Assembly (NCBI GenBank): GCA_013205365.1
Contig: JABMNC010000063.1
Span: 1 to 13,239, forward strand
Source: Cryomorphaceae bacterium
Lineage (GTDB): Bacteria; Bacteroidota; Bacteroidia; Flavobacteriales; Schleiferiaceae
Direction: 5' to 3'
Length of the DNA: 13,239 nucleotides
Numbering within the stretch: the first letter of the stretch is position 1; each line of letters opens with the position of its first letter. Below, piece by piece: positions 1 through 7,750 of the stretch. The notes beneath the pieces were generated by a model that made no database searches, was not told where the DNA came from, and saw nothing but the letters and a program-made list of their open reading frames with translations. The position numbers and the translations under genes are program-made.

Positions 1-1
1 C

Positions 2-2665
2 GACGGGGTCGATCTAGCATCGGGCTTGCGGGCTGAGGTGCAGTTTAAGCTGGGTTATGCCCACTTTTTGCTCAATGAGTTTGACCAGGCCAAGGCAGAA
101 CTGGGCGAGGCCAAAAAATCGAAAAGTGCAGTCGCCAAGACTGCCCAATACTACTACGGCCACATTGCCTACCTAGAAAAGTCCGACCAGACTGCTTTAG
201 AAAGCTTAGAGCCCCTTCAAAACCACGAGGAGTTTGGTGCAGTGGTGCCGTACTACTTAGCCCAGATTTTCGCTCGCCAGGGCAAAGACGATGAACTCCT
301 GAAGCTCGGTGAGGGCTTAATTAAAAAGGCCTCTGCCAAGCGTGCTCCCGAGATTGCCTTGCTGGTGGCCCAGAGCATGTTCCGCAAAAAGCGCTATGCC
401 GACGCAATTCCCTATTTTGAGTTTAATGGTACCCAAGGCGGGAGGGTATCGCCCGAAATCAGCTATCAAATGGGGGTTTGTGCCTACCAAACGAAGGACT
501 ACGAAGGCGCGATACGCGCCTTTAACCAGTTGCCGAATGAGAACACTACCGATTGGTTGGTGCAGTCGCGCCTGATGCTTGGCGACAGCTACGCGCGTCT
601 CGAGCGCTGGGAGGAGGCCCAGTCGGCCTTTCGTTCCATTGCGCAGAGCAAGGCCGACGATGCGACCCGGGAGCAGGCAGCCTTTCAGTATGCCAAGTTG
701 ACCTACCGCAGCGCGGGGCCATTTGGCGATGCCATTCCGATTTTTAATCAGTTTCTTCGCGACTTTCCGCGGACGGAATACCGCCGAGAAGCCAATGAGT
801 ACCTCGCCAATTTGTACCTGACCAGCCGCGACTACGGCCGGGCCATTGAGGCCATCGTACAGACCGGAATGGGATCATCAGCCATGCGGGAGGCCTACCA
901 GAAGGTGGCCTACTTTAGGGGCGTTGAGCTCTATCAGTCCTCGCAGTGGGACAAGGCAAATGAGCTTATGGACCAGTCGCTGAGCTACCCCCTCGACCGA
1001 GGATACACGGCACTCGCTCACTTTTGGAAGGGCGAGATGGCCTACCGACAGGGCGACTACCGCGAAGCCCTCGACCAGACCGACAAGTTTCTGAAGGTTC
1101 CGGGCAGTTTTAACCTATCGGAGCGCCCTGCGGCTCAGTACAATAAGGCTTACGCGCTCTACCGTCTCGATCGTCTCGAAGAATCGGCCGCGAGCTTCAG
1201 GGTGTTCTTAGAGGATGCCTCGGCGGGTGACCGCCGCCGTGAGGATGCGGAACTTCGCATTGCCGACCTGTACTTTCTGCTGGGACGCCATGCCCTTGCC
1301 CGTGACTTTTATGCAAAAATCGCCAGGGGATCAAGCGCTGATGCAGAGTATGCTGGTTTTCAGCAGGCTCTTTGCCGCGGACTCCTGGGAGACAATGCGG
1401 GCAAGATCACCCAGCTTGCAGGCATCGAGAAGACGGGTTCGGCACGCGCAGACGAAGCCCTTTTTGAGCGCGCTCAAACCCTGCTTCGCATGGGAAGGAA
1501 CAGCGAGGCTGAAGAAGCCTTTGCGGCCTACATTCGCCGTAAACCCAACGCAGAAAAGGCCCGCAGGGCAGCCCTAAACATTGCACTTGCCCGCAGGAAC
1601 GACAACAACCTCTCGGGGGCAATAGCGTCCTTTCAAGGGGTAGTGCGCGAGCATCCCGGCACCGACGAAGCGCGCGAGGCGGTAGCGGGAGCCCGGTCGG
1701 TCTTTGACGAGGCCAACAGAATGGACGATTACTTGGAGTGGGTGCAGGGCATGCCCTCCTCTGGAATCCGCGCAAGCGAGCTGGATTCTGTGGCCTACAT
1801 GTCGGCCTATGATAAGTTTGCCCAGTCCCAGTATTCGGTTTCATTCGATGCTTTTGTACGCTACTTAAAGCGCTTCCCCGACGGCTACTTTGCTACAATA
1901 GCGCAGTTTCAGGCTGCGGAGTCCGCCCGAATGACGGGCCAAATGGCCCAATCATTACCCTATTATCAAGGCGTGGTCAGGGCCCCCATCGGTGCCAATA
2001 CTGTTTCTGCCTACAAATGGCTGCTTAGGGATGCTGAGGCACGCAAGGATTGGACGGAGGTCAAAAGCCATGCGGAGCGCTTGATTGCTCTTGCCGAGGA
2101 CGCGAGCCTTCGAAGTGAGGCTTCGCGAGCAATGATGAGGGCCCACTATGCAGAGGGCAATAGCGACGTCGCCTTGACCTATGCCGAGGGAATTCTGGCG
2201 GACCAGCGCGAAACCCCTGAAGTACGCAGCGAGGCCCTTGCCCTGCGCATGCGCTTGCTTGAAGGCAAGTACCGTGCGCTAGCGAGCGACAGCCTCCGCT
2301 TGGGAACCTGGCTGCTTGCAGCCGACCAGGCCATTGAAGACGGCTTTGTAGCGGTGCAGGCAGAGGCGCGTTATGCCAAAGCACAGATTCTTCGAATTAG
2401 AGGTCAGTTTACTGCCTCGAGCGAAGAGATTTTTGCCCTTCTCGATAACTATCCGAGTCAAACGGAGTGGCGCTACAGGGCCCTGCTCGTACTGTCGCGC
2501 AACTACGCCAGCTTAAATGATGGTTTTCAGGCGCGCTACACCCTAGATTTTTTGATTTCTGAGCATCCGTCTGACGAACTTGTGCGGGAGGCTCAGGCCT
2601 TGCTTGCCGAATTCAATGCCGCACAGCTTACATCTAATGCCCCGCAAACCAATGATGCTGAGTAA
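2..2665 (+). CDS. TPR-repeat protein, 5'-truncated by the window edge
   Basis: The reading frame is open from the first full codon (base 2) to TAA at 2663-2665, giving 887 residues with no N-terminus, so the true start and any signal peptide lie outside the window. Nearly the whole protein is alpha-helical tetratricopeptide-like repeats of about 34 residues. They show the usual spacing of small residues and aromatics, for example segments containing YAKLTYRSAGPFGDAIPIF, YLANLYLTSRDYGRAIEAI and FWKGEMAYRQGDYREALDQ. There is no enzymatic motif. Such arrays act as protein-binding scaffolds, and in Bacteroidota large ones are often periplasmic or outer-membrane associated, but the localisation signal cannot be seen here. 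The last codons overlap the start of the downstream barrel gene, which suggests an operon and possibly translational coupling. From memory, similar TPR proteins of about 1000 residues occur next to a TonB-receptor-like gene upstream of gyrB in flavobacteria, implying roughly 100 residues are missing. The specific function is unknown. Confidence 0.9.
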   Translation, partial: DGVDLASGLRAEVQFKLGYAHFLLNEFDQAKAELGEAKKSKSAVAKTAQYYYGHIAYLEKSDQTALESLEPLQNHEEFGAVVPYYLAQIFARQGKDDELLKLGEGLIKKASAKRAPEIALLVAQSMFRKKRYADAIPYFEFNGTQGGRVSPEISYQMGVCAYQTKDYEGAIRAFNQLPNENTTDWLVQSRLMLGDSYARLERWEEAQSAFRSIAQSKADDATREQAAFQYAKLTYRSAGPFGDAIPIFNQFLRDFPRTEYRREANEYLANLYLTSRDYGRAIEAIVQTGMGSSAMREAYQKVAYFRGVELYQSSQWDKANELMDQSLSYPLDRGYTALAHFWKGEMAYRQGDYREALDQTDKFLKVPGSFNLSERPAAQYNKAYALYRLDRLEESAASFRVFLEDASAGDRRREDAELRIADLYFLLGRHALARDFYAKIARGSSADAEYAGFQQALCRGLLGDNAGKITQLAGIEKTGSARADEALFERAQTLLRMGRNSEAEEAFAAYIRRKPNAEKARRAALNIALARRNDNNLSGAIASFQGVVREHPGTDEAREAVAGARSVFDEANRMDDYLEWVQGMPSSGIRASELDSVAYMSAYDKFAQSQYSVSFDAFVRYLKRFPDGYFATIAQFQAAESARMTGQMAQSLPYYQGVVRAPIGANTVSAYKWLLRDAEARKDWTEVKSHAERLIALAEDASLRSEASRAMMRAHYAEGNSDVALTYAEGILADQRETPEVRSEALALRMRLLEGKYRALASDSLRLGTWLLAADQAIEDGFVAVQAEARYAKAQILRIRGQFTASSEEIFALLDNYPSQTEWRYRALLVLSRNYASLNDGFQARYTLDFLISEHPSDELVREAQALLAEFNAAQLTSNAPQTNDAE

Positions 2666-4337
2666 TATAAAGTTCGCAGCAGCGGCATTTGCCCTTGCTT
2701 TGGCTCTTCCGAGCGCTGCCCAGGTCGGCCAGGTTGAGGTTTCGGTGACCGACAAGTACCGCGCAAAAGTTGCCGAGGCCATCAAAATATCGGGACAACC
2801 CGGTCTTGGTGACACGACGATTCAAAAGCTGCCCATCAGTATTTTGGTGCGTCCTCAGGTGATTGGAATGGAGCCGGTTATGGAGCAAATTCCGCCCATA
2901 AAAATCATAAAAACCAAGCTGGACCGCCTGCCTTCGCGCTACCTTTCTTTGATTGCTGGCAACTACGGTTCGGTAGAGGCCGAGGCGGCCATTGGAAGCG
3001 TGCGCAGCGTGAGTCAAATGTGGTCCGTTAAGGCGGCGCACCGGTCGACTCGTGGAGGATTTGATCCGAAAATTATCGTATTTGACCGGGCCACCTGGGC
3101 GAACAGCACTGTAGATGCCAACTACGAGCGCATCTTTAACCGAGGTCGCTTGCGCTTTGAAGCGGGGGGTGCCTGGGATCAAATTCCGTTTTATGGCCAG
3201 CGGCACAATCCGGGCTTTAATGACCTAGATACCGCGGCAAAGGCTCCGGGGCGGAACATACAGAACTACACTTTTGGAGCGCGCTACCAGTCTACGCGCT
3301 ACCGCAGAACCCAAGTGTTTCGCAGTATTTCTGTCGACGGACACCGCTGGATTGACCAAGGGGGGCGGCAGGTGGAGTCCGGTGCCCGTGCTCAGCTTGA
3401 GTCTGCTCTGCCCGTACAAAATCTAGTCCTTAATCTGCCCCTTCACTTTTCGATTAATCAGTTGGGAGGATCGCAGCGCATCGACACTTCACAAATTGCA
3501 TGGGCTGCCCAGTTTAGCCCCTCGCTCGCCGACAGCATCAAGGGAATTCGCTTTCGCTTTGGTCTGAACATGATCTTCACGGGAGGAGCCGGGCAAATAA
3601 CCTTGCCCTACTTTCCGCCGGTGGTTCACTTGGAGGTTCCCCTTGTTCGCAACGTGCTCTACCTCTACGGTGGAATGGAAGGTAAAGTCGACAACGGCGG
3701 CATGCGAGCTAGGGTGGAGTCTCTGCCCTTCTTGTCAGAGGGGGCAACCTATCAGGCCGTGCGCAGCAGCAGCCTCTACGGCGGAGCTACCGGACGGTGG
3801 AGCCGTATTATTGGATACCGATTTGGCGGACGCTTCGCCACCTGGGATAACTACCCTATGGTTGTAAGGCCTGACGTGGACTTTGGAATTCTCAACGACA
3901 GTGGTCGGCTCGGTATGGACTACGTGAAGGTCACTTCACTCGAGCCCACGGGAGAACTGACCTTTCAGTTTAAGGAGGTTTGGGACCTGCGGCTGCATGG
4001 TTTGGTGCGTTATGCTATTCAGGATTCCACCGGTGGTCCGGTGTACCATCTGCCGAAGTATGAGTTTGGTGCTCAGGCTAGAGCCAATTTTGGCGAGAAA
4101 ATTCGTCTTGATGCCGCCGCCGTGCTTCGAGGCCCTCGCACGACGCTCAATGGCTTGCTCCAGCCCTATGATTTACCGTCTTTTATTGACGTCCGCCTTG
4201 GCGCGCAGTACCGCTACAACAGCCAACTGGATGCAGTGGTCCGCATCGACAACCTGCTCAACCAGCGGGCAGAATGGTGGATGGGCTATCCCATTCAGGG
4301 AATTAGGGTAAATTTTGGCCTGCTGTACAAGTTTTAG
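2652..4337 (+). CDS. TonB-receptor-like outer-membrane beta-barrel protein without a plug domain
   Basis: I start this gene at the ATG at 2652 (561 residues; the next codon, 2655, is also ATG) because it places a clear signal peptide at the N-terminus: a Lys at residue 7, a hydrophobic stretch FAAAAFALALALP, and likely cleavage after SAAQ near residue 24. A longer frame from 2580 would put about 24 unrelated residues before the signal. From about residue 95 the protein consists of alternating amphipathic strands rich in aromatics and Gly, ending in GLLYKF with a terminal Phe, the outer-membrane beta-signal. The segment near residues 530-561 (VRIDNLLNQRAEWW, then a GYPIQG turn) matches the last strands of TonB-dependent receptors. 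There is no recognisable plug domain or N-terminal carboxypeptidase-like domain, and 561 residues is short for a full receptor. It therefore probably forms a barrel but may not be a TonB-driven importer. Its start overlaps the end of the TPR gene by 14 bases, so the two proteins may work together. Substrate unknown. Confidence 0.88.
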   Translation: MMLSNIKFAAAAFALALALPSAAQVGQVEVSVTDKYRAKVAEAIKISGQPGLGDTTIQKLPISILVRPQVIGMEPVMEQIPPIKIIKTKLDRLPSRYLSLIAGNYGSVEAEAAIGSVRSVSQMWSVKAAHRSTRGGFDPKIIVFDRATWANSTVDANYERIFNRGRLRFEAGGAWDQIPFYGQRHNPGFNDLDTAAKAPGRNIQNYTFGARYQSTRYRRTQVFRSISVDGHRWIDQGGRQVESGARAQLESALPVQNLVLNLPLHFSINQLGGSQRIDTSQIAWAAQFSPSLADSIKGIRFRFGLNMIFTGGAGQITLPYFPPVVHLEVPLVRNVLYLYGGMEGKVDNGGMRARVESLPFLSEGATYQAVRSSSLYGGATGRWSRIIGYRFGGRFATWDNYPMVVRPDVDFGILNDSGRLGMDYVKVTSLEPTGELTFQFKEVWDLRLHGLVRYAIQDSTGGPVYHLPKYEFGAQARANFGEKIRLDAAAVLRGPRTTLNGLLQPYDLPSFIDVRLGAQYRYNSQLDAVVRIDNLLNQRAEWWMGYPIQGIRVNFGLLYKF

Positions 4338-4450
4338 TCGTTTAGCGCTCCAAGTGTCAACGGGTCGCCGTTCGTGCGTCTTGTTAAAAAAAATGTTGAT
4401 AAACGGGCCTAATTTTTAGCATATAAGACTCCCTGCCGCAAGCAATGAGT

Positions 4451-4458
4451 TACCTTTG
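4451..4458 (+). promoter_or_regulatory. Predicted gyrB promoter, -7 box TACCTTTG
   Basis: TACCTTTG is an exact match to the Bacteroidota -7 consensus TAnnTTTG and ends 24 bases before the gyrB ATG, predicting a start near 4463 and a leader of about 20 bases. The identical octamer precedes mdh and, on the minus strand, the propeller gene. I see no good -33 TTTG/TTG at the usual spacing. The whole 145-base gap (4338-4482) is AT-rich compared with the flanking genes and holds no other convincing feature. Confidence 0.6.
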
Positions 4459-4482
4459 CAATAACTCCCTTTTATTTAAATT

Positions 4483-6423
4483 ATGAGCGACAACAAGCAT
4501 TACGGCGCAGACAGCATACAGGTCTTAGAAGGTTTAGAAGCAGTTCGCAAGCGGCCTGCCATGTACATCGGTGATGTCGGTCAGAGAGGCCTTCACCATT
4601 TGGTTTATGAGGTAGTTGATAACTCCATTGACGAGGCCTTAGCCGGCCATGCTACGCGCATCGAGGTAACGATACACGAGTCAAACAGCATTACGGTAAA
4701 AGACGACGGTCGGGGCATCCCGGTAGCCATACACACCAAGGAGGGAAGGTCGGCCCTAGAGGTGGTTATGACGGTACTTCACGCCGGCGGAAAGTTTGAC
4801 AAAGACTCCTACAAGGTCTCAGGAGGTCTGCACGGTGTGGGCGTGAGCTGCGTAAATGCACTGTCTTCCTTGCTCAAGGTCAACGTGCACCGAGATGGCA
4901 AGGAGTACCAGCAGGAGTACAACATCGGCAAGCCCCTATACGACGTTAAAGAGGTCGGTCCGTCTTCCATTCGCGGAACCATCGTGTATTTTGAGCCCGA
5001 TACCTCCATCTTCAACGAGAGTGTGTATCAGTTCGATATTTTGGCAGCTCGCTTGCGCGAACTGTCCTACCTGAACCGCGGAATTCGTATTCTTTTGACC
5101 GACGAGCGTGACATTCAAGAAGACGGAACCCAAAGAAGCCAAGAGTTTTTTAGCGTGGGTGGACTAAAGGAATTCACGGAATTCATCGACCAGAATCGCG
5201 AGAAGCTCATTCCCGAGCCAATGTACATGGAAGGCGAGATTGAGGGCATTCCTGTTGAGGTTTCAATGATCTACAACACCTCCTACGCGGAGATTATTCA
5301 CTCCTACGTCAACAATATCAACACGCACGAGGGCGGAACCCATTTGGCCGGTTTTCGCCGGGCTCTCACCCGTACGCTCAAGAAGTACGCCGACGAGTCG
5401 GGTATTTTGACCAAGGAAAAAATTGAAGTAGCTGGCGACGATTTTCGCGAGGGACTGACCGCTGTTATTAGTGTTAAGGTTATGGAGCCCCAGTTTGAGG
5501 GACAAACCAAGACCAAACTTGGCAACAGCGAGGTGGCCGGAGCCGTAGACCGCATTGTGGGCGAGATGCTTACTAACTACTTAGAGGAGCACCCTAACGA
5601 GGCTCGAATCATTGTTTCGAAGGTTGTTTTGGCCGCTAAGGCCCGTATTGCAGCCCGAAAGGCACGCGAGATGGTGCAGCGCAAAACGGTTTTGGGTTCC
5701 CATTCGCTCCCGGGTAAGTTGGCTGACTGTTCAGAGACCGACCCCGCGCAGTGCGAGATCTTTCTGGTAGAAGGTGACTCTGCAGGCGGTACCGCCAAGC
5801 AAGGTCGCGATCGCCGTTTTCAAGCTATTTTGCCCTTGCGCGGCAAGATTTTGAACGTTGAAAAGGCTATGCTGCACCGGATTTTTGAGAACGAAGAAAT
5901 TCGCAACATGTTCACGGCTCTAGGGGTAAGCATAGGAACCCCAGAAGACAGCAAGGCCCTGAACACCGAGAAACTCCGCTACCATAAGATCATCATTATG
6001 GCGGATGCTGACGTGGACGGTTCCCACATTGCGACCTTGGTATTAACCTTCCTGTTCCGATACATGAAGAATCTTGTGGAGCGCGGATTCGTCTACATCG
6101 CTTCGCCCCCTCTTTACTTGGTAAAAAAGGGTCAAAAGTCTCAGTATGCCTGGAACGAAACCCAGCGCGATCAAGCTGGTCGTGAACTCGGTGGAGAAGA
6201 CATGTCTGGAGTTAGCGTTCAGCGCTACAAGGGTCTTGGTGAAATGAACTCGGAGCAGCTTTGGGAAACCACGCTGAACCCAGAGGCACGGACACTCAAG
6301 CAGGTTACTATTGATAATGCTACCGAGGCCGACCGCATCTTCTCCATGCTTATGGGTGATGATGTTCCGCCACGAAGAGAATTTATTGAGAAAAACGCCC
6401 GCTATGCGCGCATTGACGCTTAA
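4483..6423 (+). CDS. gyrB: DNA gyrase subunit B
   Basis: GyrB is the ATPase subunit of the type IIA topoisomerase that introduces negative supercoils, acting with GyrA as an A2B2 tetramer on the chromosome. At 646 residues it is the usual short form without the large insertion found in the 804-residue E. coli protein. The GHKL ATPase domain is complete: the helix with VVDNSIDEA around residues 44-52 (Asn47 for Mg/ATP), DDGRGIP at 74-80, and the ATP-lid GGLHGVGVSCVNALS at 114-128. QTKTKLGN at 341-348 supplies the transducer-domain lysine that contacts ATP. The TOPRIM domain carries EGDSAGG at 430-436 and DADVDG at 508-513, the Mg-binding acidic residues, with PLRGKILNVEKA between them. RYKGLGEMN at 581-589 completes the family signature. 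The start is the ATG preceded by an AT-rich leader. The gene has its own predicted promoter and a strong downstream terminator, so it is likely mostly monocistronic. ParE is the main alternative; the short, uninterrupted architecture and the neighbouring mdh favour GyrB. Confidence 0.97.
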   Translation: MSDNKHYGADSIQVLEGLEAVRKRPAMYIGDVGQRGLHHLVYEVVDNSIDEALAGHATRIEVTIHESNSITVKDDGRGIPVAIHTKEGRSALEVVMTVLHAGGKFDKDSYKVSGGLHGVGVSCVNALSSLLKVNVHRDGKEYQQEYNIGKPLYDVKEVGPSSIRGTIVYFEPDTSIFNESVYQFDILAARLRELSYLNRGIRILLTDERDIQEDGTQRSQEFFSVGGLKEFTEFIDQNREKLIPEPMYMEGEIEGIPVEVSMIYNTSYAEIIHSYVNNINTHEGGTHLAGFRRALTRTLKKYADESGILTKEKIEVAGDDFREGLTAVISVKVMEPQFEGQTKTKLGNSEVAGAVDRIVGEMLTNYLEEHPNEARIIVSKVVLAAKARIAARKAREMVQRKTVLGSHSLPGKLADCSETDPAQCEIFLVEGDSAGGTAKQGRDRRFQAILPLRGKILNVEKAMLHRIFENEEIRNMFTALGVSIGTPEDSKALNTEKLRYHKIIIMADADVDGSHIATLVLTFLFRYMKNLVERGFVYIASPPLYLVKKGQKSQYAWNETQRDQAGRELGGEDMSGVSVQRYKGLGEMNSEQLWETTLNPEARTLKQVTIDNATEADRIFSMLMGDDVPPRREFIEKNARYARIDA

Positions 6424-6441
6424 GTCAACGCCTCTAGAATA

Positions 6442-6449
6442 TACCTTTG
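6442..6449 (+). promoter_or_regulatory. Predicted mdh promoter, -7 box TACCTTTG
   Basis: TACCTTTG matches TAnnTTTG exactly and lies 40 bases upstream of the mdh ATG. It sits immediately before the gyrB terminator hairpin, so transcription would start about 4-7 bases downstream, inside the left arm of the stem. No -33 TTG is found at the usual distance; the nearest TTG, at 6413-6415, is about 26 bases away. Confidence 0.5.
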
Positions 6450-6475
6450 AGGAGTCGCTTTGCGGCTCTTTTTTT
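6450..6475 (+). terminator. Rho-independent terminator of gyrB
   Basis: The stem pairs GAGTCGC (6452-6458) with GCGGCTC (6462-6468) around a TTT loop, with one G-U pair. It extends to nine pairs if A6450-T6470 and G6451-T6469 are included. A run of seven T (6469-6475) follows directly. It lies 29 bases after the gyrB stop and ends 14 bases before the mdh ATG, so it terminates gyrB rather than mdh. Confidence 0.88.
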
Positions 6476-6489
6476 AATACATCAAACCG

Positions 6490-7419
6490 ATGAAAATTAC
6501 CGTTGTAGGCGCCGGAAACGTAGGCGCAACCTGTGCAGAATCCATGGTCCGCATGGAGCTCGCTGAAGTCATTGTACTCCTTGATATAAAAGAGGGTTTT
6601 GCCGAGGGCAAGGCCATGGACATGAACCAAACGGCTACGCTCAACGGCTTTAGCAGCGTGGTTCATGGCGTTACCAACGACTATGCTGCAACGGCGGGGT
6701 CCAAGGTCGTAGTTATAACGAGCGGTATTCCGCGCAAGCCGGGCATGACCCGCGAGGAGCTCATAGGTACCAATGCAGGAATTGTGAAGTCGGTGGTTGA
6801 CAATGCATTGAAGTATTCTCCCGAGGCCATAATTGTGGTGATTTCCAATCCAATGGACACCATGACCTACCTGGCGGCCAAGCAGAGCGGATTGCCTAAG
6901 AACCGCATCATTGGCATGGGTGGAATTCTTGACTCCGCGCGATTTAAGTACTTCTTGTCTGGAGCCCTAGACCTTCCGGTGAGCGACCTGCAGGCCACCG
7001 TCATAGGTGGTCATGGCGACACAACTATGATTCCACTGACCCGGATTGCAAGCTACCAAAGCACTCCAGTGAGCAACTACCTCAGTGCTGCGAAGCTGGC
7101 CGAGGTTAAATCGGCGACTATGGTGGGTGGTGCAACCCTAACCGGCCTGCTCGGAACATCCGCCTGGTATGCGCCGGGTGCTGCGGGTGCCGTGCTTACC
7201 GCGAGCATAGTCCGCGACCAAAAGAAGATTTTCCCTTGCTCGGTCTACCTCGAGGGAGAGTATGGAGAGAGCGACATCTGCATGGGGGTTCCCGTGGTAG
7301 TGGGCGCCAATGGTTGGGAGTCCATTGTGGACTACCGACTCAACGAGGAGGAAGCGGCGGAGTTTGCGAAAAGCGCAGCGGCCGTCCGCGCCATGAACGT
7401 GGTCTTGGACAGCTTGTAA
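6490..7419 (+). CDS. mdh: NAD-dependent malate dehydrogenase (LDH-like type)
   Basis: This enzyme oxidises (S)-malate to oxaloacetate with NAD in the TCA cycle, in the cytoplasm. The 309-residue length is typical of the lactate-dehydrogenase-like, usually tetrameric, bacterial MDHs. The Rossmann fold begins with GAGNVG at residues 7-12, and Asp32 at the end of strand beta-2 (LLDIKEG) selects NAD over NADP. The active-site loop IPRKPGMTREEL carries Arg82, the substrate-selecting arginine that is Gln in lactate dehydrogenases, and Arg88, the loop arginine. Asn120 (ISNPMD), Asp148 and Arg151 (ILDSARF) and catalytic His175 (GGHGDT) complete the set. The start at 6490 gives the expected short beta-1 leader MKITVVGAG. 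There is no clear Shine-Dalgarno site, as is normal in Bacteroidota. The gene has its own -7 box and a strong downstream hairpin, so it is probably monocistronic. Its last 80 bases are also coding on the opposite strand for the DUF393 gene. Confidence 0.97.
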   Translation: MKITVVGAGNVGATCAESMVRMELAEVIVLLDIKEGFAEGKAMDMNQTATLNGFSSVVHGVTNDYAATAGSKVVVITSGIPRKPGMTREELIGTNAGIVKSVVDNALKYSPEAIIVVISNPMDTMTYLAAKQSGLPKNRIIGMGGILDSARFKYFLSGALDLPVSDLQATVIGGHGDTTMIPLTRIASYQSTPVSNYLSAAKLAEVKSATMVGGATLTGLLGTSAWYAPGAAGAVLTASIVRDQKKIFPCSVYLEGEYGESDICMGVPVVVGANGWESIVDYRLNEEEAAEFAKSAAAVRAMNVVLDSL

Positions 7420-7750
7420 GATCCGTATCGGTCAAGCCAAAAATTCGGTACCGGTGGGTCGCAACCCACCGGTATATTTTTTTATATCCCGGCGTAAACC
7501 GAACCACCGTCGCCAGCAAAGGCCCCCAGGGCCGGGTATGCCGCAGTGCGATGACCACCGCGTCGGCATCATAAAACACCCCGCTTGGGGTCCAAAAAAC
7601 AACGCCGCCCGGGTGAGCCTCCGACCACTGCGGAGTCAGCGGGGCATAGGAAAGCAGCCCGTCGCGGTCCAGGGCGTTGAGCCAATAAACCGAGCGATGG
7701 CAAAGGGCACAGTGCCCGTCGTAGAGAACGATTAAGGAAGCTTGACCCAT
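7340..7750 (-). CDS. DUF393 (DCC family) thiol-disulfide oxidoreductase-like protein
   Basis: This 136-residue protein has the hallmarks of the DUF393/DCC (YuxK-like) family. DGHCALC at residues 11-17, right after strand SLIVLY, carries the paired cysteines Cys14 and Cys17 of a thioredoxin-like CxxC site. The conserved C-terminal block YRWVATHRYRIFG is at 93-105, with a downstream Cys114-Pro115 like the family's C-x-P tail. The family is predicted to have thiol-disulfide redox activity, but substrates are unproven. No signal peptide is seen, so it is probably cytoplasmic. The ATG at 7750 lies inside the end of the propeller gene, giving a 19-base overlap in a different frame, so translation is probably coupled and both genes share one promoter. 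Residues 93-101 are encoded by the mdh terminator hairpin, and the last 26 or so residues are antisense to mdh. Total length is normal for the family, so the gene looks intact rather than extended by a lost stop. Confidence 0.88.
   Translation of the reverse strand: MGQASLIVLYDGHCALCHRSVYWLNALDRDGLLSYAPLTPQWSEAHPGGVVFWTPSGVFYDADAVVIALRHTRPWGPLLATVVRFTPGYKKIYRWVATHRYRIFGLTDTDLTSCPRPRSWRGRPLRFSQTPPLPPR
7449..7483 (+). terminator. Rho-independent terminator of mdh, embedded in the DUF393 coding region
   Basis: A perfect 11-base stem pairs TACCGGTGGGT (7449-7459) with ACCCACCGGTA (7464-7474) around loop CGCA, followed by TA and seven T (7477-7483). It lies 29 bases after the mdh stop. In the opposite direction the hairpin is followed by CCGAA and then only five T, so it should terminate poorly on the minus strand. 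That fits, because minus-strand transcripts must pass it to complete the DUF393 gene. Confidence 0.93.

Noticed and set aside
26..28. TTG codon as the start of the TPR protein
   Set aside because: The frame is open upstream to the window edge, the residues before it are compatible with coding, and no signal peptide follows. The gene is simply truncated by the window.
1407..1844. 145-codon antisense frame inside the TPR gene
   Set aside because: Arg/Pro/Cys-rich shadow composition, no motif, opposite a clearly coding frame.
2580..2651. Longer start (ATG 2580) for the barrel protein
   Set aside because: It would add 24 residues before an otherwise clean signal peptide and overlap the TPR gene by 86 bases. 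ATG 2652 fits better.
2634..3206. 190-codon antisense frame across the TPR/barrel junction
   Set aside because: No recognisable domain or signal; lies opposite the signal peptide and N-terminal part of the barrel gene, so it is a chance frame.
4359..4372. Small hairpin AACGG-GTCG-CCGTT after the barrel gene
   Set aside because: The stem is only five bases and no T-tract follows, so it is not a convincing terminator.
6043..6666. 207-codon antisense frame spanning the gyrB end, terminator and mdh start
   Set aside because: Long, but with no known motif, and it crosses a terminator and two conserved genes on the other strand. Best explained as chance from codon bias.
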